From: Sva-07 sp963710625
Lineage (GTDB): Bacteria; Actinomycetota; Acidimicrobiia; Acidimicrobiales; Ilumatobacteraceae
NCBI GenBank assembly: GCA_963710625.1
Contig: CAVQBG010000022.1
Location: forward strand, 62,001-126,000
DNA: 64,000 nucleotides
Direction of reading: 5' to 3'
The notes under the pieces are model-generated. The model was not told where the DNA came from, ran no database searches, and worked only from the letters and a program-made list of their open reading frames with translations. Within the stretch, counting starts at the first letter, position 1; each line of letters opens with the position of its first letter. Both the position numbers and the translations under genes were made by a program. Shown here piece after piece: positions 8,290 to 15,200 of the stretch.

Positions 8290-9213
8290 TTAACTGGAGA
8301 GATAGATCTGGTACACACCGAAGTCGGTGCTCGGTCCGGGCGTTCCCTGCGAGGCGAGGTACTCGACGAACGTGCCCTGGATGCAGTACTGGCCGCGGTT
8401 CTTGTCGTCCGGGCACTTCTTGCCGAGCGACCCGTCGTAGACGTTGCCGTTGAACGAGTATCCGGTGAGTTCGATCGCCGCGAATCCATCGATCAGGTAC
8501 GGGCCCTTGCCCTTGCACCCCGCTGCCTCGCATGCGGCGGCGTCGTAGATGGGGACGAGGACGGTGTGGGGCAGCGGAGGCCACGATGAATTCGTGAGGC
8601 AGGCGACCTTGTTCTGCAGGCCGCCGACGCCGGTGACGCCGTCCACGGTGCCGCCGGCGCTGATCGGAACCGAGCATTCGGACTTGTCGAGCTGGCTGAA
8701 GCCGCCGGGCAGCGACGAACAACCGCTCTGTGGCTTCGGATCGTCGAGGTACAGGATGATCGTCTCCCCGACGGACGGAGCACGGAACTCGCAGTCGGCG
8801 ATCACGAGCGGCACGGTGCTCGCCTCGCTCAGCGTGCCCCAGCGAACCGTGGCCTCCTTCTGCACCAACCGCGCATTGCGGTCGAGGACCAATCCGCCGT
8901 CGATGTTCTTCTCGATCCTGATCCGGACCTGGTCACTTCCGCACGACAGTGGCGTGACGGCGGAAATGGACTGTTGGGTCTTGCGGTACTGCTCGTAGCT
9001 CGCGGCGCCCAGCGGCGAGCCGGAGCGAACGCAGTCGGTGGCAACCGCCAGCGCAGTGGCATCGGCGCTGTGCTGTGCCGACGAGTTCTCCTGGCTGAAC
9101 CGGCTCACGTCGATCGCTGCTGCCGCGGCGAGGAGCAGCACGGGGATCATGGCGATCACGAGGAGGGTGACGACACCGCTGTCGTCTCGTTCTTGTTGTG
9201 TCAGCCACCGCAT
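8290..9213 (-). CDS. TadG-like pilus-associated membrane protein
   Basis: 307 aa with one N-terminal TadE/G-type hydrophobic segment (SGVVTLLVIAMIPVLLLAAAAAIDVSRF, ~12-39; the first part resembles a prepilin-like signal). The following 265 residues are extracytoplasmic and unusually Cys-rich (CVRSG, LSCGS, DCEF, SGCSS, SECS, VACL, ACEAAGCKGKG, KKCPDD, YCIQ), which suggests disulfide bonds. No VWA motif was seen, unlike many TadG proteins; the VWA domain of this locus is instead on TadB. The ATG at 9213 overlaps the end of tadE by 13 nt, while the longer frame upstream is only tadE in another frame. Confidence 0.75.
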   Translation of the reverse strand: MRWLTQQERDDSGVVTLLVIAMIPVLLLAAAAAIDVSRFSQENSSAQHSADATALAVATDCVRSGSPLGAASYEQYRKTQQSISAVTPLSCGSDQVRIRIEKNIDGGLVLDRNARLVQKEATVRWGTLSEASTVPLVIADCEFRAPSVGETIILYLDDPKPQSGCSSLPGGFSQLDKSECSVPISAGGTVDGVTGVGGLQNKVACLTNSSWPPLPHTVLVPIYDAAACEAAGCKGKGPYLIDGFAAIELTGYSFNGNVYDGSLGKKCPDDKNRGQYCIQGTFVEYLASQGTPGPSTDFGVYQIYLSS

Positions 9214-9569
9214 CGCATCGTCACTTCCTGGGGGAGGGTGCTCGGGAGCACCGCAGGAATGAGCGGGATGGACCGGAGGGCGATCGGCAGGGTGGCGCGC
9301 ACCGTGACCGATCGTGTCGGGTCTCGCGGATTCGTCGGACACGCCGTCCCGACGATGGAGAGCCGATCATCGCCGAGCGGGGCGCCCGGGAAGAGCGCGG
9401 CCTGTCGAGCGCCGTCCCGAGCGAGGTTCGATGCCTGCCCCTTGACGCTCAGGAAGCTGCCGAGGACGAGGATGCCCACGAGCAGCATCAGCAGGAACGG
9501 CAGGATCAGAACGAGCTCGATGGCGACGACGCCGTCGTCGTCGCGAGATGGAGTGCGGTGCCTGAGCAT
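9201..9569 (-). CDS. tadE: TadE-like minor pseudopilin
   Basis: 122 aa. A short charged leader ends in DDDG, then VVAIELVLILPFLLMLLVGILVLG. This is the G/XXXXE pseudopilin cleavage site followed by a hydrophobic helix, so the prepilin peptidase encoded at 9956 probably processes it. The mature part has two Cys. TadE/TadF pseudopilins are thought to prime or tune Flp pilus assembly. It is separated from flp by 71 nt holding a strong hairpin and overlaps the tadG-like gene by 13 nt. Confidence 0.85.
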   Translation of the reverse strand: MLRHRTPSRDDDGVVAIELVLILPFLLMLLVGILVLGSFLSVKGQASNLARDGARQAALFPGAPLGDDRLSIVGTACPTNPRDPTRSVTVRATLPIALRSIPLIPAVLPSTLPQEVTMRCGG

Positions 9570-9590
9570 GGGTCGAGTCCGAATGCGACG

Positions 9591-9618
9591 AAGGGGGGAA
9601 GGAGGACCTTCCCCCCTT
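9591..9618 (-). terminator. 12-bp perfect hairpin between flp and tadE (attenuator or mRNA-stability element)
   Basis: AAGGGGGGAAGG (9591-9602), a 4-nt loop, then CCTTCCCCCCTT (9607-9618) form a perfect 12-bp stem. It lies 3' of the flp stop (9641) and 5' of the tadE start (9569). No U-tract follows on the minus strand, so full termination is doubtful. Partial termination or 3'-end protection of the flp message would give more major pilin than assembly proteins. Confidence 0.65.
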
Positions 9619-9640
9619 TGGTACGCAACTGGGTGATGGG

Positions 9641-9820
9641 TCAGGAGATCACCGTGTCGATGACTCCCTCGAGGCGGTCGCCGAGGCCGCCGAAGGCAAC
9701 GCCCAGGCCGACGACGACAACTGCAACGAGGGCGGCCATGAGGACGTACTCGATGGCGACAACGCCCTCTTCCGACTCGACAGCGGTGTCGGCCGAGTAC
9801 TTGTCAACGATGTTCAACAT
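9641..9820 (-). CDS. flp: Flp-type major pilin
   Basis: 59 aa. The leader MLNIVDKYSADTAVESEEG ends at G19, and the mature protein begins VVAIEYVLMAALVAVVVVGLG. E24 (+5) and Y25 are the Flp signature (G/XXXXEY), followed by a ~22-residue hydrophobic helix and a short tail ending DTVIS. The leader is longer and more acidic than many. The Shine-Dalgarno AAGGAG is at 9836-9831, 10 nt before the ATG. It is the first gene of the leftward Tad operon, and the downstream hairpin supports its own abundant transcript. Confidence 0.93.
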   Translation of the reverse strand: MLNIVDKYSADTAVESEEGVVAIEYVLMAALVAVVVVGLGVAFGGLGDRLEGVIDTVIS

Positions 9821-9955
9821 GATTCTCTTGCTCCTTGATGGTTCCCGAACCCCGCCGATCGAGGTGGGTTGACGAAGAACTTAAGGACGCCAGAGCGTGG
9901 AGGAATCCTCAACATTGATGAATTGGTGATTCCATCGAATTCGTAGCATTGCCCC
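9821..9955. promoter_or_regulatory. Divergent promoter region between flp and the prepilin peptidase gene
   Basis: 135 nt, clearly less GC-rich than its surroundings, separating flp (minus) from the peptidase gene (plus). GGAATC (9902-9907) and GATTCC (9928-9933) form an inverted repeat around an AT-rich 20-nt centre. No convincing -10/-35 pair was found on either strand. Confidence 0.4.
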
Positions 9956-10513
9956 ATGTCGTTCAAGGCGTTCATCCACACCAACTGGCTCAACGGCGTG
10001 ACGGCGCTGCTGTTCGTCGTCGCCTTCTGGCGGATCGGCCTCAGCCCCGAACTGCCCGCGGTGCTCGCGTTCATCTTCGGGGGCGCCCTGCTCGCCGTGA
10101 TCGACTGGAGGGTCCGTCAGCTCCCGAGACGGATCGTCTACGCGACGCTCGCTGCCGTCGCCGGCGGTCTCGTCTTCGCTGCCGTCGTCAGCGGGGACTG
10201 GCAGGCGCTCGGCACTGCGGCGCTGGGAGCCGTGCTGTTCAGCAGTGCGTTCTTCCTGATCTGGCTGGTCACCACCAGGCTGACCGGAATGACGATGCTC
10301 GGTTTCGGAGACGTCCGGCTCGCTGCCGTGCTCGGCCTGATGCTCGGCTGGTACGGGCTGCCGTTCGTGTTGTACGGAGCACTGGCGGGCCACCTCGCCG
10401 CCCTCGCGATCGCCGTCGCGATGTCGTTGCGCGACCGTCGCCTGCACGTGCGGTACTCGTTCGGGCCGCCGCTGATCGCCGGCACGCTCGCCGTGGTGCT
10501 GATCGCCGGGTGA
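9956..10513 (+). CDS. Type IV prepilin peptidase (TadV/CpaA-like)
   Basis: 185 aa, an integral membrane aspartyl protease with about six hydrophobic segments. The two catalytic Asp are D50 in AVIDWRVRQLP and D119 in the GFGDVRLAA motif (GxGD). It lacks the N-terminal methylase domain of PilD, as is normal for Tad peptidases. It should cut the leaders of Flp and of the TadE/TadG-like pseudopilins at the membrane. It is transcribed away from the main operon, divergent from flp. Confidence 0.9.
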   Translation: MSFKAFIHTNWLNGVTALLFVVAFWRIGLSPELPAVLAFIFGGALLAVIDWRVRQLPRRIVYATLAAVAGGLVFAAVVSGDWQALGTAALGAVLFSSAFFLIWLVTTRLTGMTMLGFGDVRLAAVLGLMLGWYGLPFVLYGALAGHLAALAIAVAMSLRDRRLHVRYSFGPPLIAGTLAVVLIAG

Positions 10514-10529
10514 TCCCTGCGGGGTCGTC

Positions 10530-11339
10530 TCAGGCCGAGCGCATCGAGCTGCTCGGTTCCGAAGCGAGGGTCAAGGGCTCGGATCGACGTCGATCAGCGC
10601 CGGCAGTGGCCTCGCGAGGGAGCAGCGCCCGATGCGTGTCGGCGAGCGCCACCGCAGCCAACTGCGAGCGCACGCCCAGCTTCTGCAGAATCGATCGGAT
10701 CTGTGAGCGAACGGTGGTCAGCGCGACGAAGTGGGCCTTGGCGATCTCGTCGGCGCTGAGACCCTGTGTGAGCGCAGCAAGCACCAGCGCCTCGCGTTGC
10801 GTCAGCTGGGAGAACGTGGCCTGCGCCCGCAGTGCTGTGGCGCGCTCGACGCGGAGCAGCTCGAGCAATTCGGCCCGTTCGGTTCGTCCGATGATCGGTC
10901 GTCCCGTGACCGCGCTCGTGAGCGTCGAGTCGACGGCGTCGAGATCCGCCGTCACCTTGATCCATCCGGCAGCGCCCGCTTCGAGGCATGCTGCGAGCAC
11001 GGCCCGTCGACGCTCGGAGGTCAGCATCACGACGCTCGAGCCGAGCGACGCGGCGGGACGGATCAGGTCGATTCCGCTGCCGGCGTCGTTGCGTGGGTTG
11101 AGCCCCAGCAGGACGCATTGTGGCCGGAACGACGCGATGTGCTGCACGACGTCGTCCGCCGAGGAGCCGCAGCTGGTCTCGACCGTCCACGTACGTTCTG
11201 ACAGCGCCAGCTCCATACCTGCGGCAAGCAGGGAGTGTTCCTCGACGATGAGTACACGGCGCACCGATTCGTCGCTGAGGGCCGCGTCGGAGTCATCCGG
11301 CGGTGGCAACGCTGTCAATGGTTTGGTCAGTGCCCGCAT
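10530..11339 (-). CDS. LuxR/NarL-type regulator with a degenerate receiver domain
   Basis: 269 aa. Residues ~27-150 have the CheY-like fold pattern (VRRVLIVEEHSLLAAGM, CVLLGLNP, SSVVMLTSE). The usual phospho-acceptor Asp is G79 in LLGLNP, and the acidic pair is E33-E34, so phosphorylation at this site is not expected. Residues ~185-240 form a LuxR helix-turn-helix (SQLTQREALVLAALTQGLS, then TVRSQIRSILQKLGVRS). It probably binds DNA as a ligand- or partner-controlled pseudo-response regulator. It sits tail-to-tail with the prepilin peptidase gene, 16 nt apart, so control of the Tad pilus is an attractive inference. No kinase gene is adjacent. Confidence 0.82.
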   Translation of the reverse strand: MRALTKPLTALPPPDDSDAALSDESVRRVLIVEEHSLLAAGMELALSERTWTVETSCGSSADDVVQHIASFRPQCVLLGLNPRNDAGSGIDLIRPAASLGSSVVMLTSERRRAVLAACLEAGAAGWIKVTADLDAVDSTLTSAVTGRPIIGRTERAELLELLRVERATALRAQATFSQLTQREALVLAALTQGLSADEIAKAHFVALTTVRSQIRSILQKLGVRSQLAAVALADTHRALLPREATAGADRRRSEPLTLASEPSSSMRSA

Positions 11340-11649
11340 TTCGCCCGTCCTTCAACATGCTCGTCCCGGCCTTGGTGTGGCGGTGCGAGTGTGTGCTTGC
11401 TGATGAGTGCTCTTCGGTATGACGATTGACAGGCTTGAATCGTTTCCGTCGTTCGGTCAATCATTGACCGTACTGGGTCGTGTGCCGTTGCGAGCACGCT
11501 CGGATGATGTCGTCAAGGAAGTCTCAATATCCAGACGAATAGCTCATGAATTCCAGACGTTGATTTGACGTGAATGAACCAGCAGGAAGGCATCGGGAGT
11601 GTCGTTTTCCAGGTGGCCGCGGCGAACCCTGTGACAGCCGTTCGTCATC
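11340..11649. promoter_or_regulatory. 310-nt AT-richer intergenic region with a 17-bp palindrome
   Basis: No gene was found here. The region separates the LuxR-type regulator (minus) from the small CxxC protein (plus). A perfect palindrome, CGGTCAATCATTGACCG, lies at 11454-11470 (8-bp arms, 1-nt centre). The half-site ATTGAC recurs as part of ATTGACA at 11425-11431. This looks like an operator, probably for the adjacent regulator. The stretch 11530-11580 is the most AT-rich and could hold the rightward promoter, but no clear -10/-35 was assigned. Confidence 0.5.
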
Positions 11650-11928
11650 ATGGCCCGTATGAGTGATTTCGACCACGACGGCTTCTCGATCGAGTGCGGC
11701 ACCTGCGTCGCCACCGGCACCACGGCGTGCACCGACTGCGTGGTGTCGCACCTGCTCGCCAACGACGACGGCCCCATCGACTTCGTCACCGTCGCCCCGC
11801 CGGTCGCTGCCGCCGACCGAGCGATCTCGTTGTTCGCACAGGCGGGGATGCTCGACGATCCGATTCGGTTCGTCACGCTCGACGAGTTCGAGCGCGGCAT
11901 CGTCTCCGATCTTGCTGCCGTTCCGTGA
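11650..11928 (+). CDS. Small conserved protein with two CxxC motifs
   Basis: 92 aa, or 89 if the second ATG at 11659 is used. The N-terminal half has ECGTC and CTDC, spaced ATGTTA and followed by VVSHLL. This CxxC...CxxCVV pattern occurs in short actinobacterial proteins of unknown function and suggests a metal-binding knuckle. The C-terminal half (ADRAISLFAQAGMLDDPIRF) is predicted helical. The stop codon abuts a five-copy 16-bp tandem repeat, and queG follows. Confidence 0.7.
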   Translation: MARMSDFDHDGFSIECGTCVATGTTACTDCVVSHLLANDDGPIDFVTVAPPVAAADRAISLFAQAGMLDDPIRFVTLDEFERGIVSDLAAVP

Positions 11929-12009
11929 CCCTGCCGTACCCTGACCCCTGCCGTACCCTGACCCTGCCGTACCCTGACCCTGCCGTACCCTGACCCTGCC
12001 GTACCCTGA
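11929..12009 (+). repeat. Five-copy 16-bp tandem repeat immediately upstream of queG
   Basis: Unit CCCTGCCGTACCCTGA: copies at 11929-11944, 11945-11961 (one extra C), 11962-11977, 11978-11993 and 11994-12009. The array starts on the base after the TGA of the CxxC gene and ends 4 nt before the queG GTG, filling the whole intergenic space. Copies are otherwise identical, indicating recent slippage. There is no Shine-Dalgarno sequence between the array and the GTG. Confidence 0.95.
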
Positions 12010-12013
12010 CGCG

Positions 12014-13069
12014 GTGCGGCGGCCCGAACCACTTCCCACGATCGACGAGATCGCTCGGATGCTCGCCCCGGTCGGGGTCCACCACGTCGGAGTGACCAAC
12101 GCCGACGTCCTCGCGGAGGCCAGAACCGCCCTGCGGGCTCGAGCGGCGGAGGGGCTTCACGGCGACATGGGGTTCACCTATCGAGACCCCGACCGTTCGA
12201 CCGATCCACGACGGGCGGTGCCGGGCGCTCGGTCCGTCATCGTCGCCGCACGGTCGTATCTCACCGAGGTCGATCCGCCGATGCCCATCGACGGGCCGCA
12301 CGCCCGCGTCGGGCGCTACGCCTGGGTCGACCACTACGCGCCGTTGCGGACGGCGCTGCGCGACGTGGGCCGCCGGATCCGACGCGCCGACCACCGGGCG
12401 GTGGCGTTCGCCGACGACAACTCGATCGTCGACCGCGCCGTGGCCCACCGCGCCGGACTCGGCTGGTACGGCAAGAACGCGAACCTCCTGCTCCCGGGCG
12501 TGGGGAGCTGGTACGTGCTCGGCTGCATCGTCACGACCGCCAGTTACGAACCCGCCGCAGCGCCCGTCGAGGACGGCTGCGGATCGTGTCGACGCTGCAT
12601 CGACGAGTGCCCCACCGGCGCGATCGTCGCGCCGGGTGTGATCGACGCGAACCGCTGCCTCAGCTGGATCCTGCAGAAACCCGGGTCGGTGCCCGTCGAG
12701 TACCGCGAGGCGATCGGTGATCGGATCTACGGCTGCGACGACTGCCAGGACGCCTGTCCGATCTCGGTGCGCCTCGGTCGACGGGACACGATCGGACTCG
12801 ACCCCGACGCGCAGGCGTGGGTCGATGCCGTCGCGTTGCTCGATGCCGACGACGACACGATCGAACAGCGCCACGGCCACTGGTACATCGCCGATCGCGA
12901 CGTCCGCTGGCTGCGCCGGAACGCCCTGATCGTGGTCGGCAACGTCGGTGACCCGGCCGATGGCCGCGTCCGGCGCGTCGTCGACCACTACCGTGCGGAC
13001 ATCGATCCGATCCTCGCCGAACATGCCGCCTGGGCCGCCACCCGACTCGACGAGCGATCCCGCGCGTGA
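12014..13069 (+). CDS. queG: Epoxyqueuosine reductase QueG
   Basis: 351 aa. QueG reduces epoxyqueuosine to queuosine in tRNA using cobalamin and two [4Fe-4S] clusters. The cluster motifs are CGSCRRCIDECPTGAI with a later C in NRCLSWILQ, and YGCDDCQDACP. The N-terminal DUF1730-like region includes GLHGDMGF and VIVAARSYL, and the middle carries GLGWYGKNANLLLPGVGSW. The GTG at 12014 keeps the normal N-terminal helix (TIDEIARMLAPVG); ATG 12059 is a shorter alternative. It overlaps the mannosyltransferase gene by 4 nt (GTGA). The other queuosine genes are not in the window. Confidence 0.93.
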   Translation: MRRPEPLPTIDEIARMLAPVGVHHVGVTNADVLAEARTALRARAAEGLHGDMGFTYRDPDRSTDPRRAVPGARSVIVAARSYLTEVDPPMPIDGPHARVGRYAWVDHYAPLRTALRDVGRRIRRADHRAVAFADDNSIVDRAVAHRAGLGWYGKNANLLLPGVGSWYVLGCIVTTASYEPAAAPVEDGCGSCRRCIDECPTGAIVAPGVIDANRCLSWILQKPGSVPVEYREAIGDRIYGCDDCQDACPISVRLGRRDTIGLDPDAQAWVDAVALLDADDDTIEQRHGHWYIADRDVRWLRRNALIVVGNVGDPADGRVRRVVDHYRADIDPILAEHAAWAATRLDERSRA

Positions 13070-14187
13070 AACACCTCCTGGTCACCAACGACTACCCACC
13101 CAAGATCGGCGGGATCCAGTCGCTGCTGTGGGAATGGTGGCGTCGACTGCCGCCGGATTCGTTCGCCGTGCTCACGAGCCCGTACGAGGGTGCCGACGCC
13201 TTCGACGCCGCTGAGCCGTACCGTATCGAGCGCACCCGTGAACCCGTGCTGTTGCCCCATCCGTTCATGGTGCGCCAGGTCAACGAACTCGCCGAGGACA
13301 TCGGCGCCGACTTCGTGGTGATCGACCCGGCGGTGCCGCTGGGCCTGATCGGGCCGTCGCTCGCGCTGCCGTACGACCTGGTGCTCCACGGCGCCGAGGT
13401 CACGGTTCCCGGCCGGCTGCCCGGAGCCAAGCAGACGCTCGCGTACACGCTGCGACGCGCCCGCAAGATCATCGCGGCCGGCGGCTACCCAGCGGCAGAG
13501 GGCGAGCACGCTGCCGGCCGCCCGCTGCCGACCACGGTCGTGCCGTGTGGCGTCGATCCCGACAAGTTCCATCCGCTCTCGCCCAGCGAACGCAGTGCGG
13601 CGCGCGAGCACTTCGGGATCCCGATCGATGCCGAGGTGATCGTCGGGGTCTCGCGGCTCGTTCCTCGCAAGGGGTTCGACACGGCGATCCGCGCGGTGGC
13701 CCGCCTCCGGCTCACCCGGCCCGATCTCCTCCTCGTGATCGCGGGCGCAGGGCGTGACCGCGACCGGCTCGAACGCCTCGCCGACGAACTCGACGCGCCC
13801 GTTCGGTTCCTCGGCCGGATCCCCAACGCCGACCTTGCGCCCCTGTACGGGTGTGCTGACATCTTCACGATGCTCTGCCGCAACCGGTGGGGCGGGCTCG
13901 AACAGGAGGGCTTCGGCATCGTGTTCGTCGAAGCTGCTTCGTGCGGCGTGCCACAGGTGGCCGGCGACTCGGGCGGTGCCGCGGAGGCCGTTGCCGACGG
14001 CGAGACCGGGATCGTCATCTCCGATCCCGAGAACGTCCAGTCGGTGGTCGATGCGTTCACGCTGCTGCTCGACGACGATGCGCTCCGCGCCCGGATGGGC
14101 GAGCGGTCGCGCCAGCGCGCCCTCGACGAGTTCGCCTACGACGTGCTCGCCCGACGGCTCGGCGACACCCTCGGCGTGTACGACTGA
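13066..14187 (+). CDS. GT4 glycosyltransferase, PimB-like phosphatidylinositol mannoside mannosyltransferase
   Basis: 373 aa, a GT-B fold retaining glycosyltransferase. The N-terminus VTNDYPPKIGGIQSLLW matches the PimB/PimC group of actinobacteria. VGVSRLVPRKGFDTAIRA carries the donor-phosphate Arg/Lys, and EQEGFGIVFVEAASCGVP (~280-297) is the E-x7-E motif. The family moves mannose from GDP-mannose onto phosphatidylinositol mannoside at the inner face of the membrane. The substrate here is inferred from similarity. It is co-transcribed with queG by overlap. Confidence 0.82.
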   Translation: MKHLLVTNDYPPKIGGIQSLLWEWWRRLPPDSFAVLTSPYEGADAFDAAEPYRIERTREPVLLPHPFMVRQVNELAEDIGADFVVIDPAVPLGLIGPSLALPYDLVLHGAEVTVPGRLPGAKQTLAYTLRRARKIIAAGGYPAAEGEHAAGRPLPTTVVPCGVDPDKFHPLSPSERSAAREHFGIPIDAEVIVGVSRLVPRKGFDTAIRAVARLRLTRPDLLLVIAGAGRDRDRLERLADELDAPVRFLGRIPNADLAPLYGCADIFTMLCRNRWGGLEQEGFGIVFVEAASCGVPQVAGDSGGAAEAVADGETGIVISDPENVQSVVDAFTLLLDDDALRARMGERSRQRALDEFAYDVLARRLGDTLGVYD

Positions 14188-14239
14188 GCAGCCGCTGGCA
14201 GACCGACCTGGTGGACTGAAGAGCTGGCAGACTGAAACG

Positions 14240-14773
14240 GTGAATGCCCACACGGTCGACACCGACGAGGACACGTCGATCCGTTCGGCCGGCGACGTGA
14301 TCGTCGTCGCCGACGTCGTCGGCACCGTTGCCTTCGTCGTCACCGCACTCACGGCGGCGATCGTGTTCTCCACGGCGAGCCAGTGGGTGGGGGCGATCAC
14401 GGCGATGGGGCTGTTCGCGATCGGGGTGTTCGCCTTCCTGTGGTCGTTCTTCAACGCCGTGCAGCGCAGCCGCGAGGAGGAGATCTCCGTCACGCAGGTG
14501 TACCTGCTGCTCGGCTCGCCGACACCGGCACGCGTACGACGGATCATGCTGGCGATGCTGGCGATCCAGACCGTTGTCGGTATCGGTACTGCGGTCGCCC
14601 GTTCGGAGGCCGCAGACGGTTCCCCGGGCACGTCTCTCGCGGTCGGCGTCCTGGTCCCGATGTTCGGGATCGGGCTCAATGGTCTGTGGTGTGCGTTCCA
14701 CGGTGTGTTCCCGCCGCGACCCGATGGCGCGACATCGGACGCTCCGATCGACCAGAATGACGACCATGGCTGA
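14240..14773 (+). CDS. Four-TM membrane protein of unknown function
   Basis: 177 aa. Hydrophobic segments are seen at ~22-45 (VIVVADVVGTVAFVVTALTA), ~50-75 (ITAMGLFAIGVFAFLWSFFNAV), ~100-120 (IMLAMLAIQTVVGIGTAVA) and ~132-152 (AVGVLVPMFGIGLNGLWCAF). A charged loop with SREEEISVTQVYLL lies between helices 2 and 3, and the tail is acidic. The GTG at 14240 was chosen because it precedes the first charged residues and sits after the mannosyltransferase. The last 8 nt overlap the SRPBCC gene. It is not assigned to a characterised family. Confidence 0.75.
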   Translation: MNAHTVDTDEDTSIRSAGDVIVVADVVGTVAFVVTALTAAIVFSTASQWVGAITAMGLFAIGVFAFLWSFFNAVQRSREEEISVTQVYLLLGSPTPARVRRIMLAMLAIQTVVGIGTAVARSEAADGSPGTSLAVGVLVPMFGIGLNGLWCAFHGVFPPRPDGATSDAPIDQNDDHG

Positions 14774-15200
14774 GACCGCGACCGAGATCATCACCATCGA
14801 GGCTCCTCACGAGCGGGTCTGGCAGATCGCCGTCGACCTCGAGAGTTATCCGATGTGGGCCCACGACATCAAGGACGTCAACATCCGGGCGACCGACGAA
14901 CTCGGCCGTCCGCTCGAGGTGGAGTTCCGTGCCTCGGCGTTGGGACGCAGCACGCACTACATCTTGAAGTACGACTACTCGAACGCCCCGTTCGAGATGG
15001 GCTGGACGATGTTGAGCGGTGACATCCAGCGTTCGATCGACGGCGTGTGGCGGTTCGAGCCCGACGGCGACGATCGCACCAACGTGCGCTACGACCTGCA
15101 GATCGACCTCGCGATCCCGCTCCCCGGCTTCGTCAAGCGTCGCGCCGAGGTCAGGATCCTCAACACGGTCCGCGAACTCAAGGTCCGCGCCGAGGCGTGA
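14766..15200 (+). CDS. SRPBCC (START-like) small ligand-binding protein
   Basis: 144 aa in one domain. The N-terminus ITIEAPHERVWQIAVDLESYPMW is the standard first strand and helix of the polyketide cyclase/dehydrase SRPBCC fold, and a C-terminal helix (LPGFVKRRAEVRILNTVREL) closes the pocket. Such proteins bind hydrophobic ligands or act as cyclase-like enzymes; no ligand can be named here. It overlaps the membrane-protein gene by 8 nt and the ROK kinase by 4 nt. Confidence 0.85.
   Translation: MAETATEIITIEAPHERVWQIAVDLESYPMWAHDIKDVNIRATDELGRPLEVEFRASALGRSTHYILKYDYSNAPFEMGWTMLSGDIQRSIDGVWRFEPDGDDRTNVRYDLQIDLAIPLPGFVKRRAEVRILNTVRELKVRAEA

Noticed and set aside
2618..11339. Secretion or competence system other than Tad
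   Set aside because: Flp pilin motif, TadE, CpaB, TadZ, CpaF, TadB, TadC and a GxGD peptidase in usual order define a Tad locus; no secretin or ComE genes.
11929..12009. CRISPR array
   Set aside because: Repeats are contiguous, with no spacers, and no cas gene is present.
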